Under the pieces are notes generated by a model that was not told where the DNA came from, did not search any database, and saw only the letters and a program-made list of their open reading frames with translations. A program made the position numbers and the translations under genes. From assembly GCA_004297645.1 (NCBI GenBank), contig SCUG01000344.1:1-12405 (forward strand): a stretch of DNA of 12,405 nucleotides, given 5' to 3'. Below, one piece after another: positions 5,941-12,345 of this stretch (the first letter of the stretch is position 1; the number at the start of each line of letters is the position of its first letter). Source of the stretch: Saprospiraceae bacterium. Lineage in GTDB: Bacteria; Bacteroidota; Bacteroidia; Chitinophagales; Saprospiraceae.

Positions 5941-8415
5941 TCAATAAACCGCTACCTTCCTGACCCCGAAATTTCCGCCGGCCAAGCTATTAATTCGCAG
6001 CCAATACATGCCCGGTGGCAGGCCGTTTGTTTCGAGGTGGTGAGTTAAACGGGTGCCGGAAGGCTGCACTGTTTCAGTTTTTAGCACCCGGCCCGTAGCA
6101 TCGAAAAGCCTCAAAATTACGGGGCCAGAATCCGGCATCACACCGTCCACAGTAAAGGCGCTGGTGGCAGGGTTGGGGAACACATTTATGCCGGCGAGGG
6201 CATCAACCTCCGTCGCGGAGGTGGCCATGTTGAGGAAGCCTCTGGCGAGGGCGTAGTCGCCGGGCAGCAGGGTGTCCACGCGGATGAAACCGTTGCCGTC
6301 AGTGGTGCTGCCTATGGCGATGACTTCGTAGTACGGGTACTCGCCCCACGGCACGCCGGGACGCGGCCGCCACACGAGGATGAGGCTGTCCTCGTTGCCG
6401 TTGGTGAGGTCGTAGTCGAAATCGTTTTCGCTGGCGCCACGGTACTGAATGGTTGTTTTGGCCCTGAACCCCGGCGGGATGATGCCGCCAACGCGCCAGT
6501 AATGCGTGCTCGAAATTTTCACGTAGTTGGGGTTCGGCACGATGGGGTCGGGTGCCACCCAATAATGAATCACGCTGACCAAAGCAGAGTCGGTGACGGC
6601 TTTTGCCTGCAAGTTGATCAGCTCGGTGAAGTCGAGGCTGATGTCGCCGGTTTGGTGCACCACCGTGCGGCTTTGCATGCGGGCGAGGTTGAGCGTATTG
6701 TCGTCGTTGAGCACCTGCCACACCGGCTGAAAGGGCACGGTTACCGTGGCCGTGGAGAATTCTCCCGACACCATGATGGTAGCAGAATAGCGGTTCCAGT
6801 TTACATCGAAAAAAGTAATTTCCAACGGCACGTTGGTGTGAAAATGCGGCGCGTGGTGGAGCTTTTGCTGCACGTACACGGTGGCGAGGTATTCTCCCGG
6901 CACAGGCGTAGATTCTAAGTTGACCGAGTCCAGTTCATAGGCAGCATAGCCGGGGCTGTAAATCCAGTCGTCGAAAAAGGAGGTCATATCCACGCCGGTA
7001 TTGGCGGTAAGTTGGTCGCGGAACTGCCCGGCATCCACGGATTCTAAGCCATAGACTTGGAGGATGGAGGTCATGCCTTGGGAAAACAGGGTGTCGCCGA
7101 GGTAGCCGCGCAGGTTGTGCATCACCGAGGCTCCTTTGTTGTAGGTGTGGGTGCCGTAGGTGTACTCGTAGGGCATGGGGGAAAGCGCCAGGTAATTGCC
7201 GCCGTCGTCGAGATGGGCGTGTTTCAGCACGTCGTAATGGTTGTTTTTCACCACATCTTTAAAATAGTCTTTGCCGAAGGTATATTCTGCGAAAAGGTGC
7301 GAGCCGTACTCTGCGTTGCCCTCTTTAATCCACATATTTTCGGGGCAACTGAGGGTGGTGATGTTGCCCCACCAATGGTGCGCCAGTTCGTGAGACATTA
7401 GCCGGTTCATGCCGAAGGTCGGGCCGCCGCCAATGGAGAAATCGGGGAAGGCGATGAGCGTGGCATGCTCCATAGCGCCAGCCGTCGTCATCACGTAGCC
7501 CACCTGCCCCCAAATGTAGGGGCCGTACCAGGCTTCGAGGGCATCCACGGCATCGCCGAGGTAAGTGAACGCCAGCACCATATCCGAGCTGTCGGGCGCT
7601 TTGCCAACGAGCAGAGTGGGGTAATCGCCGTAAACGCCGGAGTGCATGCCATTGACCTCGATATAGTTGGAGGTGGCGGAGCCAACGAGGTAGGTCGGCA
7701 GCGGCAGGTTCATGCGGTACTGCCGCATGATGGTATCGCCGCCGAGGCTGATCTGGCCGAGAAATTCGCCGACGGCGTAGCCTTTTCTGCCACCGTTGGA
7801 AACGATGTTGATGTCGTAGGTGGCGCGCTCCACGAAGTTGTCGAAGCAGGGGTGCCAGCTACGGCCGAAATTAAAGGGGTTGGAGGCCAGCCCGATGCCG
7901 AGGTTGTAGGCGATGTTGTCGTCGAACACCATGCCGCCGAAGCCGCTGGGGTCGGCGGTGGGGTGGCCGTGGTAATACACGCTGACGGTGGTGGTGTCGC
8001 CAATGCCGAGTGGCGCCGGCAGTGCCACATCGAGCAGAAGACCATCGTAGCTGAAGCTAAGTGGACCCGACGGGCCGGTCACCGAATCCACGGTGAGGTT
8101 GAGCAGGTCGAGGGGCACAGCCCCGATGCCGTCTTTTTTTGCCGTCAGGCTGATGGTGCAACTGGCGGTGATAACTTTTTGCGCAAAGTTGGTCACGTCC
8201 AGCGTGATGGCATAATTGAGAATGTCAATGCTGTCGCTGCGGGCATTGCTGCCGCAAATGAGGGCTTTTTCCGCGTCGGTCAGCGGATGAAGCGGGATTT
8301 GGTTTTTGGCATAATGGCAGCCGTATTTCAGGGGTTCATCTTTTGGTTGTGCTTGCGCAAAAACATAAGACAGGAGGAATAAGACAGAGAGGGTAAATCG
8401 TAAGGGTGTACTCAT
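5941..8415 (-). CDS. Secreted M1-family zinc metallopeptidase with T9SS C-terminal sorting domain
   Basis: An 824-residue exported aminopeptidase-like enzyme of the gluzincin M1 family, probably on the cell surface or released for peptide scavenging. Signal peptide: residues 1-22, ending near FAQAQ. N-terminal beta domain: about 60-250. Catalytic domain: substrate-binding GAMEH at 313-317; zinc site HELAHHW with His342, Glu343 and His346; the third ligand Glu365 lies 18 residues later in IKEGNAEY; the probable transition-state Tyr425 is in TYNKG. The region 500-730 is beta-rich without a recognised domain. The C-terminal about 80 residues (742-824) form a type A T9SS sorting domain, starting VFPNPATSAF and ending GVRKVAVY. 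That predicts outer-membrane translocation and cleavage of the tail. It has its own promoter upstream and looks complete. Confidence 0.93.
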   Translation of the reverse strand: MSTPLRFTLSVLFLLSYVFAQAQPKDEPLKYGCHYAKNQIPLHPLTDAEKALICGSNARSDSIDILNYAITLDVTNFAQKVITASCTISLTAKKDGIGAVPLDLLNLTVDSVTGPSGPLSFSYDGLLLDVALPAPLGIGDTTTVSVYYHGHPTADPSGFGGMVFDDNIAYNLGIGLASNPFNFGRSWHPCFDNFVERATYDINIVSNGGRKGYAVGEFLGQISLGGDTIMRQYRMNLPLPTYLVGSATSNYIEVNGMHSGVYGDYPTLLVGKAPDSSDMVLAFTYLGDAVDALEAWYGPYIWGQVGYVMTTAGAMEHATLIAFPDFSIGGGPTFGMNRLMSHELAHHWWGNITTLSCPENMWIKEGNAEYGSHLFAEYTFGKDYFKDVVKNNHYDVLKHAHLDDGGNYLALSPMPYEYTYGTHTYNKGASVMHNLRGYLGDTLFSQGMTSILQVYGLESVDAGQFRDQLTANTGVDMTSFFDDWIYSPGYAAYELDSVNLESTPVPGEYLATVYVQQKLHHAPHFHTNVPLEITFFDVNWNRYSATIMVSGEFSTATVTVPFQPVWQVLNDDNTLNLARMQSRTVVHQTGDISLDFTELINLQAKAVTDSALVSVIHYWVAPDPIVPNPNYVKISSTHYWRVGGIIPPGFRAKTTIQYRGASENDFDYDLTNGNEDSLILVWRPRPGVPWGEYPYYEVIAIGSTTDGNGFIRVDTLLPGDYALARGFLNMATSATEVDALAGINVFPNPATSAFTVDGVMPDSGPVILRLFDATGRVLKTETVQPSGTRLTHHLETNGLPPGMYWLRINSLAGGNFGVRKVAVY

Positions 8416-8441
8416 TTTGGCGTCTTTTTTTGTTGGGCAGC

Positions 8442-8471
8442 CAAATTAGAACGCCCGAATGAAGGCGCAAA
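8442..8471 (-). promoter_or_regulatory. Probable promoter of the M1 peptidase gene
   Basis: On the minus strand TTTG (8471-8468) is followed after exactly 19 nt by TAATTTG (8448-8442). This matches the Bacteroidota -33 TTTG / -7 TAnnTTTG promoter except that the -7 element is one base short. A start near 8437 would give a leader of about 20 nt. Assigned by consensus only. Confidence 0.45.
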
Positions 8472-8524
8472 ACTTTACCCTGTTTTTTGGGGAATATGTT
8501 TGCACCGTACCAAACAGCCGGGTA

Positions 8525-8557
8525 TAAAAAAGCGGACAGCCCCGAAGCCACCCGCTT
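8525..8557 (-). terminator. Rho-independent terminator of the fasciclin lipoprotein gene
   Basis: On the minus strand AAGCGGGTGGC (8557-8547) pairs with GCTGTCCGCTT (8540-8530) across an 11-bp stem with three G-T wobbles and a 6-nt loop. T continues to 8526. It lies about 40 nt beyond the stop codon at 8596 and before the M1 peptidase promoter, separating the two transcription units. Confidence 0.75.
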
Positions 8558-8595
8558 TGCCAAACACTATCTACCTTTCATGATTTTAATGCCTG

Positions 8596-9156
8596 CTACT
8601 GTGGCAATAAAACACTATCAATGACATAGACCAAACCGTTGGAGGCTTTGACAACGCCCAAAACAGTAGCGTCGTTGATCATTATTTTATCGCCATCACG
8701 ATGTACAGTGACTTTGCCGCCGTTGGCCATGCCGAGGGTCATGCCGTCTTGCAGCATCACGTCGGTGAGTGCGGAAGTGGTCACGTGGTATTTAAGGATG
8801 TTGGTCAGGTCAGCTTTTTTTTCAGGTTTCAAAAGCCCTTCGACGGTACCGGCAGGAAGTTTTTCAAAAGCAGCATTGTTCGGAGCGAACACGGTGAAGG
8901 GGCCAACGTTGGCGAGCACGTCCACCAGTTCAGCAGCCTTCAAAGCGGTGACTAAGGTGGTGTGGTCGGCAGAGCCGATGGCTACTTTGACGATAGTGGG
9001 TTCGGAGTTTCCGTCCTGAATGTCAGCCTGCCCGGCATTGGCCGGGGCCTGCGTGTCAGCAGTGGCAGTTTGGCCTTCGCCTTCGCCTTGGCAGGCGGTG
9101 AGTCCCAAAGTGAGGCCGGTAGCAAGTAATGCTATAAATAGAAGCTGATTTTTCAT
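8596..9156 (-). CDS. Fasciclin (FAS1) domain lipoprotein
   Basis: A 186-residue envelope lipoprotein. Signal peptide with lipobox LTAC, so Cys22 would be the lipidated residue. It is followed by a flexible acidic, Gly/Ala/Gln/Thr-rich linker (23-52). One FAS1 domain fills the rest (about 53-185): box H1 is GPFTVFAPNNAAFEKLP (85-101), the central YH motif is KYHVT (122-126), and box H2 is NGLVYVIDSVLLP (173-185). Bacterial single-FAS1 lipoproteins are thought to mediate adhesion or matrix binding; the partner is not evident. It diverges from the HPF gene over a 232-bp region with four CRP/FNR-like dyads and ends in a strong terminator, so it is probably monocistronic and regulated. Confidence 0.93.
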   Translation of the reverse strand: MKNQLLFIALLATGLTLGLTACQGEGEGQTATADTQAPANAGQADIQDGNSEPTIVKVAIGSADHTTLVTALKAAELVDVLANVGPFTVFAPNNAAFEKLPAGTVEGLLKPEKKADLTNILKYHVTTSALTDVMLQDGMTLGMANGGKVTVHRDGDKIMINDATVLGVVKASNGLVYVIDSVLLPQ

Positions 9157-9196
9157 AAAAATTGAAGTTTAAGGATTGCTTGTTTTTTTCAAAAGC

Positions 9197-9212
9197 CGGA
9201 TAAAAGTATCCG
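9197..9212. promoter_or_regulatory. Perfect 6-bp dyad overlapping the fasciclin -7 element
   Basis: CGGATA (9197-9202) and TATCCG (9207-9212) are perfect inverted repeats with a 4-nt spacer (AAAG). The dyad covers the candidate -7 element at 9201-9208 and could be a repressor operator or an mRNA 5'-end hairpin. No T-tract follows on either strand, so it is not a terminator. Confidence 0.3.
9201..9208 (-). promoter_or_regulatory. Candidate -7 element of the fasciclin gene
   Basis: On the minus strand TACTTTTA (9208-9201) matches TAnnTTTG in all but the last base. No TTTG at the -33 position is present at the right spacing. Instead, a CRP/FNR-type dyad is centred at 9237.5, 36.5 bp upstream of the downstream end of this element. 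That is the position expected for a class II activator site, near -41. The start site is inferred, near 9197. Confidence 0.35.
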
Positions 9213-9231
9213 AATATGCAAAGGTGAAGGA

Positions 9232-9243
9232 TGACTTCGCTCA
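9232..9243. promoter_or_regulatory. CRP/FNR-type dyad A (TGA-N6-TCA)
   Basis: TGACTTCGCTCA. It fits the TGA-N6-TCA core shared by CRP and FNR sites; compared with sites B and C it has one mismatch in the right arm (CTCA instead of GTCA). It is the dyad nearest the fasciclin gene. Confidence 0.45.
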
Positions 9244-9253
9244 ATGGCCGGAG

Positions 9254-9265
9254 TGACTTTTGTCA
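9254..9265. promoter_or_regulatory. CRP/FNR-type dyad B (GTGAC-N4-GTCAC)
   Basis: TGACTTTTGTCA, flanked by G and C so that the perfect palindrome GTGAC-TTTT-GTCAC covers 9253-9266. This equals GTGA-N6-TCAC, the core of the CRP consensus. It lies 22 bp from site A and 34 bp from site C. Confidence 0.6.
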
Positions 9266-9287
9266 CGCAATGCCACTGCCGTTGTTC

Positions 9288-9299
9288 TGACAATAGTCA
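9288..9299. promoter_or_regulatory. CRP/FNR-type dyad C (CTGAC-N4-GTCAG)
   Basis: TGACAATAGTCA, extended to the perfect palindrome CTGAC-AATA-GTCAG at 9287-9300. It shares the core TGAC-N4-GTCA with site B. Confidence 0.6.
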
Positions 9300-9309
9300 G
9301 CGGGCGGTT

Positions 9310-9321
9310 TGATTTTGGTCA
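9310..9321. promoter_or_regulatory. CRP/FNR-type dyad D (TGA-N6-TCA)
   Basis: TGATTTTGGTCA, one mismatch from the core of sites B and C (TGAT in the left arm). It lies 22 bp from site C and nearest the HPF gene. Confidence 0.45.
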
Positions 9322-9345
9322 TGCCGGTTCGCCCGGGCAGTTCTT

Positions 9346-9353
9346 TTTATTTG
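9346..9353 (+). promoter_or_regulatory. Candidate -7 element of the HPF gene
   Basis: TTTATTTG matches TAnnTTTG except at the second base. No -33 TTTG lies at the right spacing. CRP/FNR-type dyad D is centred at 9315.5, 37.5 bp upstream of the end of this element, mirroring the fasciclin side. An inferred start near 9358 would give a leader of about 30 nt. Confidence 0.35.
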
Positions 9354-9388
9354 TAGCGCTTGCCCGGACTAATTCTGTCCTTTTAAAA

Positions 9389-9700
9389 ATGAAGAAAATG
9401 ATGACCACAGAAATTCAATTTGTAAACCTGAAAAAAGACCCCGTTTTAGAAAACATGATAGCCACAAGGCTGGCCCGGCTGGAGAAAAAATACAGTTGGA
9501 TGGAGGCGGCTCGCATTTTTTTAAAAGATGAAAATTTTACCAACGGCAAAGACAAAATCTGTGAAGCCATTCTCAGTGTGCCGGGACCCAACATCTTCAC
9601 CAAATCTACTGAAGAGAGCTTCGAAGCTGCTATCGCCCAAACTTTTGAAGACTTAGAAAAACTGCTGCACCGGCACAAGGGGAAAATGTACAAGAGCTGA
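9389..9700 (+). CDS. hpf: HPF/RaiA family ribosome-associated hibernation factor
   Basis: A small cytosolic protein (103 aa) of the S30AE family. Such proteins bind the decoding region of the 30S subunit and inactivate or protect ribosomes during starvation or stress. It has the expected beta-alpha-beta-beta-beta-alpha pattern: EIQFVNLKKDPVLENMIATRLARLEK (first strand and helix), ARIFLKDE (strand), KICEAILSVPGPNIFTKS (strand pair), and a final helix FEAAIAQTFEDLEKLLHRHKGKM with the usual basic end. Length fits the short HPF/RaiA type without the C-terminal dimerisation domain of long HPF. The frame is open from 9260, but the family alignment begins at MTTEIQF. ATGs at 9389, 9398 and 9401 are all possible; I give the first. 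Upstream CRP/FNR-type dyads suggest control by growth or redox state. Confidence 0.85.
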   Translation: MKKMMTTEIQFVNLKKDPVLENMIATRLARLEKKYSWMEAARIFLKDENFTNGKDKICEAILSVPGPNIFTKSTEESFEAAIAQTFEDLEKLLHRHKGKMYKS

Positions 9701-9861
9701 ACAAGGTGCCATCTTGCCGGCCTAAAAGTTTAAAAAATATCTCTTGGAAAATTCGTCTTCCCCGCGGGCTTATTTCTATACCGTAACATTCGCCTAACGG
9801 TGCGCCATTGGCCGCCTGTAAAGGCATCATTCAATAACAACGGCATTTAAAATATAGCGTA

Positions 9862-10140
9862 ATGAAAAACTTATGCTACTTATTCATTCTCGCCGCAGGC
9901 CTAATACTCACCGCCAGCTCCAGCGATAAAAAAAAACAATGACAGCAAAGACGAAAACACGGAAACATCAGGCAACGACTCCAACGGCGAAGGCAACAAC
10001 TCTGACCCTAAGAATATGCAGGATGCCATGCAAAATGCCAGAAAGGCCATGAAAGACTTTCAAGGCGGCGAGCAGGTGAAAGTGGTGCCATTCCTGGAAT
10101 TGCAGGAATTTCTGCCCGAAAAATTGGCCAGCTTCGGGCG
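9862..10140 (+). pseudogene. Frameshifted and 3'-truncated gene for a small exported protein
   Basis: The ATG at 9862 opens a signal-peptide-like sequence (MKNLCYLFILAAGLILTASSS). After 26 codons the frame stops at 9940-9942, directly after a run of nine A (9928-9936). Skipping one base in that run (eight A) restores a continuous frame: an Asn/Asp/Glu/Ser-rich linker, then PKNMQDAMQNARKAMKDF, then VVPFLELQEFLPEKLASFGR. This layout resembles small Bacteroidota envelope proteins I recall: signal or lipobox, acidic linker, an amphipathic Met/Ala/Lys helix, then an Leu-Pro-x-x-Leu-x-x-Phe/Met-x-Arg motif and a longer beta-rich domain. The following domain is missing, because from about 10140 the frame runs antisense into the DUF3667 gene. 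The lipobox cysteine is replaced by Ser (LTAS instead of LTAC). I do not know the family's function. Confidence 0.6.
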
Positions 10141-11205
10141 TCAAAACAACAACAGGCACGCCACCAGCGTCAGTAGCAGGGCCAAAAAGAAAATGAACAG
10201 GTACGATGTATGGGCAATCAGAAATTTGAGTATAGTCTTTAGCCAGCCCTGCCCGTAAAAGCGCTTCATGGCAATCACCAGATACACGGGGAGCGCAAAA
10301 AACGCAAATGGTGAGATGGCGGTGCCAGCGTATTTGTCAATGAGCAGGGTGAGGCTGATCAGCAGAAACACGAACGCGTGTGTATGAAATGAAAACACTA
10401 AGTGCTCGTAGTAATAGAACGGCCGGCGAATGTAAAGCAACTTAAGCAGTACGGCCAGCATAGGCATCATAATGAGCATCATCCACAGGACGTTTCCGAT
10501 GAGGTAAAAAACCAGCTTGTCTGCTGCTTTCAGTATCCTGATATTTTGCATAAAAATCAACCGCTTCCAGAAGCCTTCGATGCCGTACTTATCTGCAATC
10601 CCTTTTTCATCCATCCTCATCATGTCTTCTATGGCCACCTCGTCACTGCCTTTTCTGCCATCACTGGCGTTTCCCAATTGCAGCGCATATCTGATTTCTA
10701 TGCTGTCTTTACCTGCAAGGTCTTCTCCTTTTGCGTATTGCTCCAGCAGGGTGTCAAAAGCGACGCCCACCTGCGGTTCGGGAAACTGGCTGCGTAGCGC
10801 TCCGCGCAAAGAGTCGAGCCGTAGAAACTCCTCGTGCCGGACGTGGCGGGTCTTGCGGGTTTCCCAGATTGAGTTGATTTCTGAAAGTTGATTTTCATTG
10901 ATGAAGATGGAGGTAATCGCAATGAGCAACGCCCCCGCCACTAAGAAAAGCCGCACCGGGTGGTAATACGGAATATGCCGCCCTTTGAAGTATTCCACGG
11001 TTAACCTGCCCGGAAACAGCAGCGCCTTCAGGGTTCTGAATATACGCAAATCGAGGTTGAGCAGGGAACCGGAAAACTCGTGCAACAACTCGCCGAAGGT
11101 GAGCCGCCCATCGGTGTTTTTCTGCCCGCAACGCGGGCAAAATTTCGCCGCAGGCGGAAGTGGTGTCTGGCAATTGCGGCAAATGTCTTGTGGCTGGTTT
11201 TCCAT
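10141..11205 (-). CDS. DUF3667 zinc-ribbon membrane protein
   Basis: A 354-residue inner-membrane protein of unknown function. The N-terminal zinc ribbon has Cys9, Cys12, Cys23 and Cys26 (CRNCQ...CPRCGQK). It is followed by the DUF3667 signature region ITFGELLHEF-like (35-44) and FPGRLTVEYFKGRHIPYYHPVRLFLVAGALL. Membrane segments are visible at about 83-102, 231-256, 265-288, 296-314 and 328-353. A charged soluble loop (about 103-225) separates the first from the rest. The conserved EHLVFSFHTHAF motif is at 267-278. Length and C-terminus look complete. The stop codon abuts the broken plus-strand gene, with no intergenic space or terminator between them. The 5' end is 45 bp from ypdA, with overlapping promoter elements. 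Confidence 0.9.
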   Translation of the reverse strand: MENQPQDICRNCQTPLPPAAKFCPRCGQKNTDGRLTFGELLHEFSGSLLNLDLRIFRTLKALLFPGRLTVEYFKGRHIPYYHPVRLFLVAGALLIAITSIFINENQLSEINSIWETRKTRHVRHEEFLRLDSLRGALRSQFPEPQVGVAFDTLLEQYAKGEDLAGKDSIEIRYALQLGNASDGRKGSDEVAIEDMMRMDEKGIADKYGIEGFWKRLIFMQNIRILKAADKLVFYLIGNVLWMMLIMMPMLAVLLKLLYIRRPFYYYEHLVFSFHTHAFVFLLISLTLLIDKYAGTAISPFAFFALPVYLVIAMKRFYGQGWLKTILKFLIAHTSYLFIFFLALLLTLVACLLLF

Positions 11206-11220
11206 GATGCGCTATTTTTG
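11187..11220 (+). promoter_or_regulatory. Probable ypdA promoter inside the DUF3667 start region
   Basis: TATTTTTG (11213-11220) is an exact match to the -7 consensus TAnnTTTG. TTG at 11188-11190 lies 22 nt upstream as a weaker -33 element. The start site would be near 11225 and the leader about 26 nt. The -33 part overlaps the first codons of the DUF3667 gene. Confidence 0.45.
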
Positions 11221-11223
11221 CAG

Positions 11224-11259
11224 CCAATTTAAAGAAAACCAAACACCGGCATGCAAAAA
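11224..11259 (-). promoter_or_regulatory. Candidate DUF3667 promoter overlapping the ypdA start
   Basis: On the minus strand TAAATTGG (11231-11224) matches TAnnTTTG at seven of eight positions or bases specified. TTTTTG (11259-11254) precedes it by 22 nt. The -33 part lies within the first codons of ypdA. The two -7 elements of the divergent genes are only 3 bp apart, so the promoters face each other. Confidence 0.35.
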
Positions 11260-12255
11260 GCCCAGCAAGAATCCATTTACGACCTCGTCATCATAGGTGC
11301 CGGCCCTACCGGGCTGTGCTGCGCGATAGATGCGAAAAAAGAGGGCTTGGATTATCTCGTCATTGAAAAGGGGGTATTGGTCAATTCCATTTTTCACTTC
11401 CCCACCAACATGACCTTTTTTTCTACTTCGCTGAAATTGGAAATCGGGCAAACGCCATTCATTTCGCATGGCGATAAAGCCACCCGCCGGGAGGCCCTCG
11501 AATATTACCGCCGGGTCTGCGAAAGCTGGAAACTGAACGTGAAACTGTACGAGGAGGTGACCGGCATGGTGCGGCTGCAAGACGGCACCTATGAAGTTCA
11601 AACCACGAAAGGCAGCTACCACAGCCGCGCCGTCGTCGTGTCCACTGGCTTTTACGATACGCCGAGGATGATGGGCGTGCCCGGCGAAGACCTGCCGAAA
11701 GTGAAGCACTTCTACGACGAGGCCCACCCCTACGCCGGGCAAAAAGTGCTCGTCGTCGGCGCCGCCAATTCGGCCTGCGACGTGGCCTTGGAAACGTTTT
11801 ACAAAGGCGCCGAAGTGACCATGGCCGTGCGCGAAGAGGGCATCTATGAAAAGGTGAAATATTGGATACTTCCCAACATCGAAAACCGCATTGCCGAAGG
11901 CAGCATCAAAGCATACTTCCGCTCCACGGTTAAAGAAATCCGACCCAAAGAGGTTGTGCTCACCACCCCGGATGGTGAGGTCGTTTTGGAAAACGACTTC
12001 GTGCTCGCCATGACCGGCTACCAACCCAATTATGCTTTTTTGGAAAAAATTGGCCTCGCCATCAACGTTGACGGCGAGCGCACTCCGCTGATGAACCCGG
12101 ACACTTTCGAATCGAACCTGCCCAACGTCTATGTGGCCGGGGTGCTACAGAGCGGCCTGAACACCAGCAAACTTTTCATCGAAAATACCCGCCACCACGG
12201 GGAGGTGATTATTTCGCATATTCTGGGGCGGAGGAAAGGTTGGGGAGAGGGCTGA
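11251..12255 (+). CDS. ypdA: YpdA-type FAD/NADPH oxidoreductase (putative bacillithiol disulfide reductase)
   Basis: A 334-residue cytosolic flavoprotein of the YpdA (Bdr) family, which is reported to use NADPH to reduce bacillithiol disulfide. FAD-binding Rossmann motif IIGAGPTGL (14-22) is followed by an acidic end of strand two (VIEKG). The family-typical LVNSIFHFPTNMTFFSTS (43-60) and STGFYDTP (131-138) are present. NADPH-binding motif VVGAANSACDVAL is at 168-180, and the final FAD contact is VYVAGV (293-298). Length and motifs are complete. The cysteine described next to the first glycine motif in Firmicutes YpdA (Cys14 in S. aureus) is Thr20 here; Cys23 and Cys24 lie just beyond. Whether this organism makes bacillithiol is not shown by the window. 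The gene diverges from DUF3667 across 45 bp and has a consensus -7 element upstream. Confidence 0.9.
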   Translation: MQKAQQESIYDLVIIGAGPTGLCCAIDAKKEGLDYLVIEKGVLVNSIFHFPTNMTFFSTSLKLEIGQTPFISHGDKATRREALEYYRRVCESWKLNVKLYEEVTGMVRLQDGTYEVQTTKGSYHSRAVVVSTGFYDTPRMMGVPGEDLPKVKHFYDEAHPYAGQKVLVVGAANSACDVALETFYKGAEVTMAVREEGIYEKVKYWILPNIENRIAEGSIKAYFRSTVKEIRPKEVVLTTPDGEVVLENDFVLAMTGYQPNYAFLEKIGLAINVDGERTPLMNPDTFESNLPNVYVAGVLQSGLNTSKLFIENTRHHGEVIISHILGRRKGWGEG

Positions 12256-12345
12256 GGATGGGGCTGTTCCTGCTTTTTTTCAAGATTAAAAGAAGGAGTG
12301 AACTATACTGTCGAGCGTTAGGTTTTGTCCATCCCGGGTATTTGG

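Noticed and set aside
7465..8382. 305-codon open frame on the plus strand opposite the M1 peptidase gene
   Set aside because: Its translation is low-complexity Val/Gly/Ala/His-rich sequence. The opposite strand encodes the signal peptide, HELAHHW and sorting domain of a convincing peptidase.
9219..9222. TTTG on the minus strand as a -33 element for the fasciclin promoter
   Set aside because: It is only 10 nt from the candidate -7 element, whereas the consensus spacing is about 19 nt.
9366..9384. GGAC/GTCC hairpin followed by four T just before the HPF start
   Set aside because: A 4-bp stem with a 7-nt loop is too weak to call an attenuator or terminator.
11212..12024. Long open frame (270 codons) on the minus strand opposite ypdA
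   Set aside because: It is antisense to a gene with clear YpdA motifs, and its translation is His/Gly/Val/Phe-rich with no recognisable domain; an effect of codon bias in the real gene.
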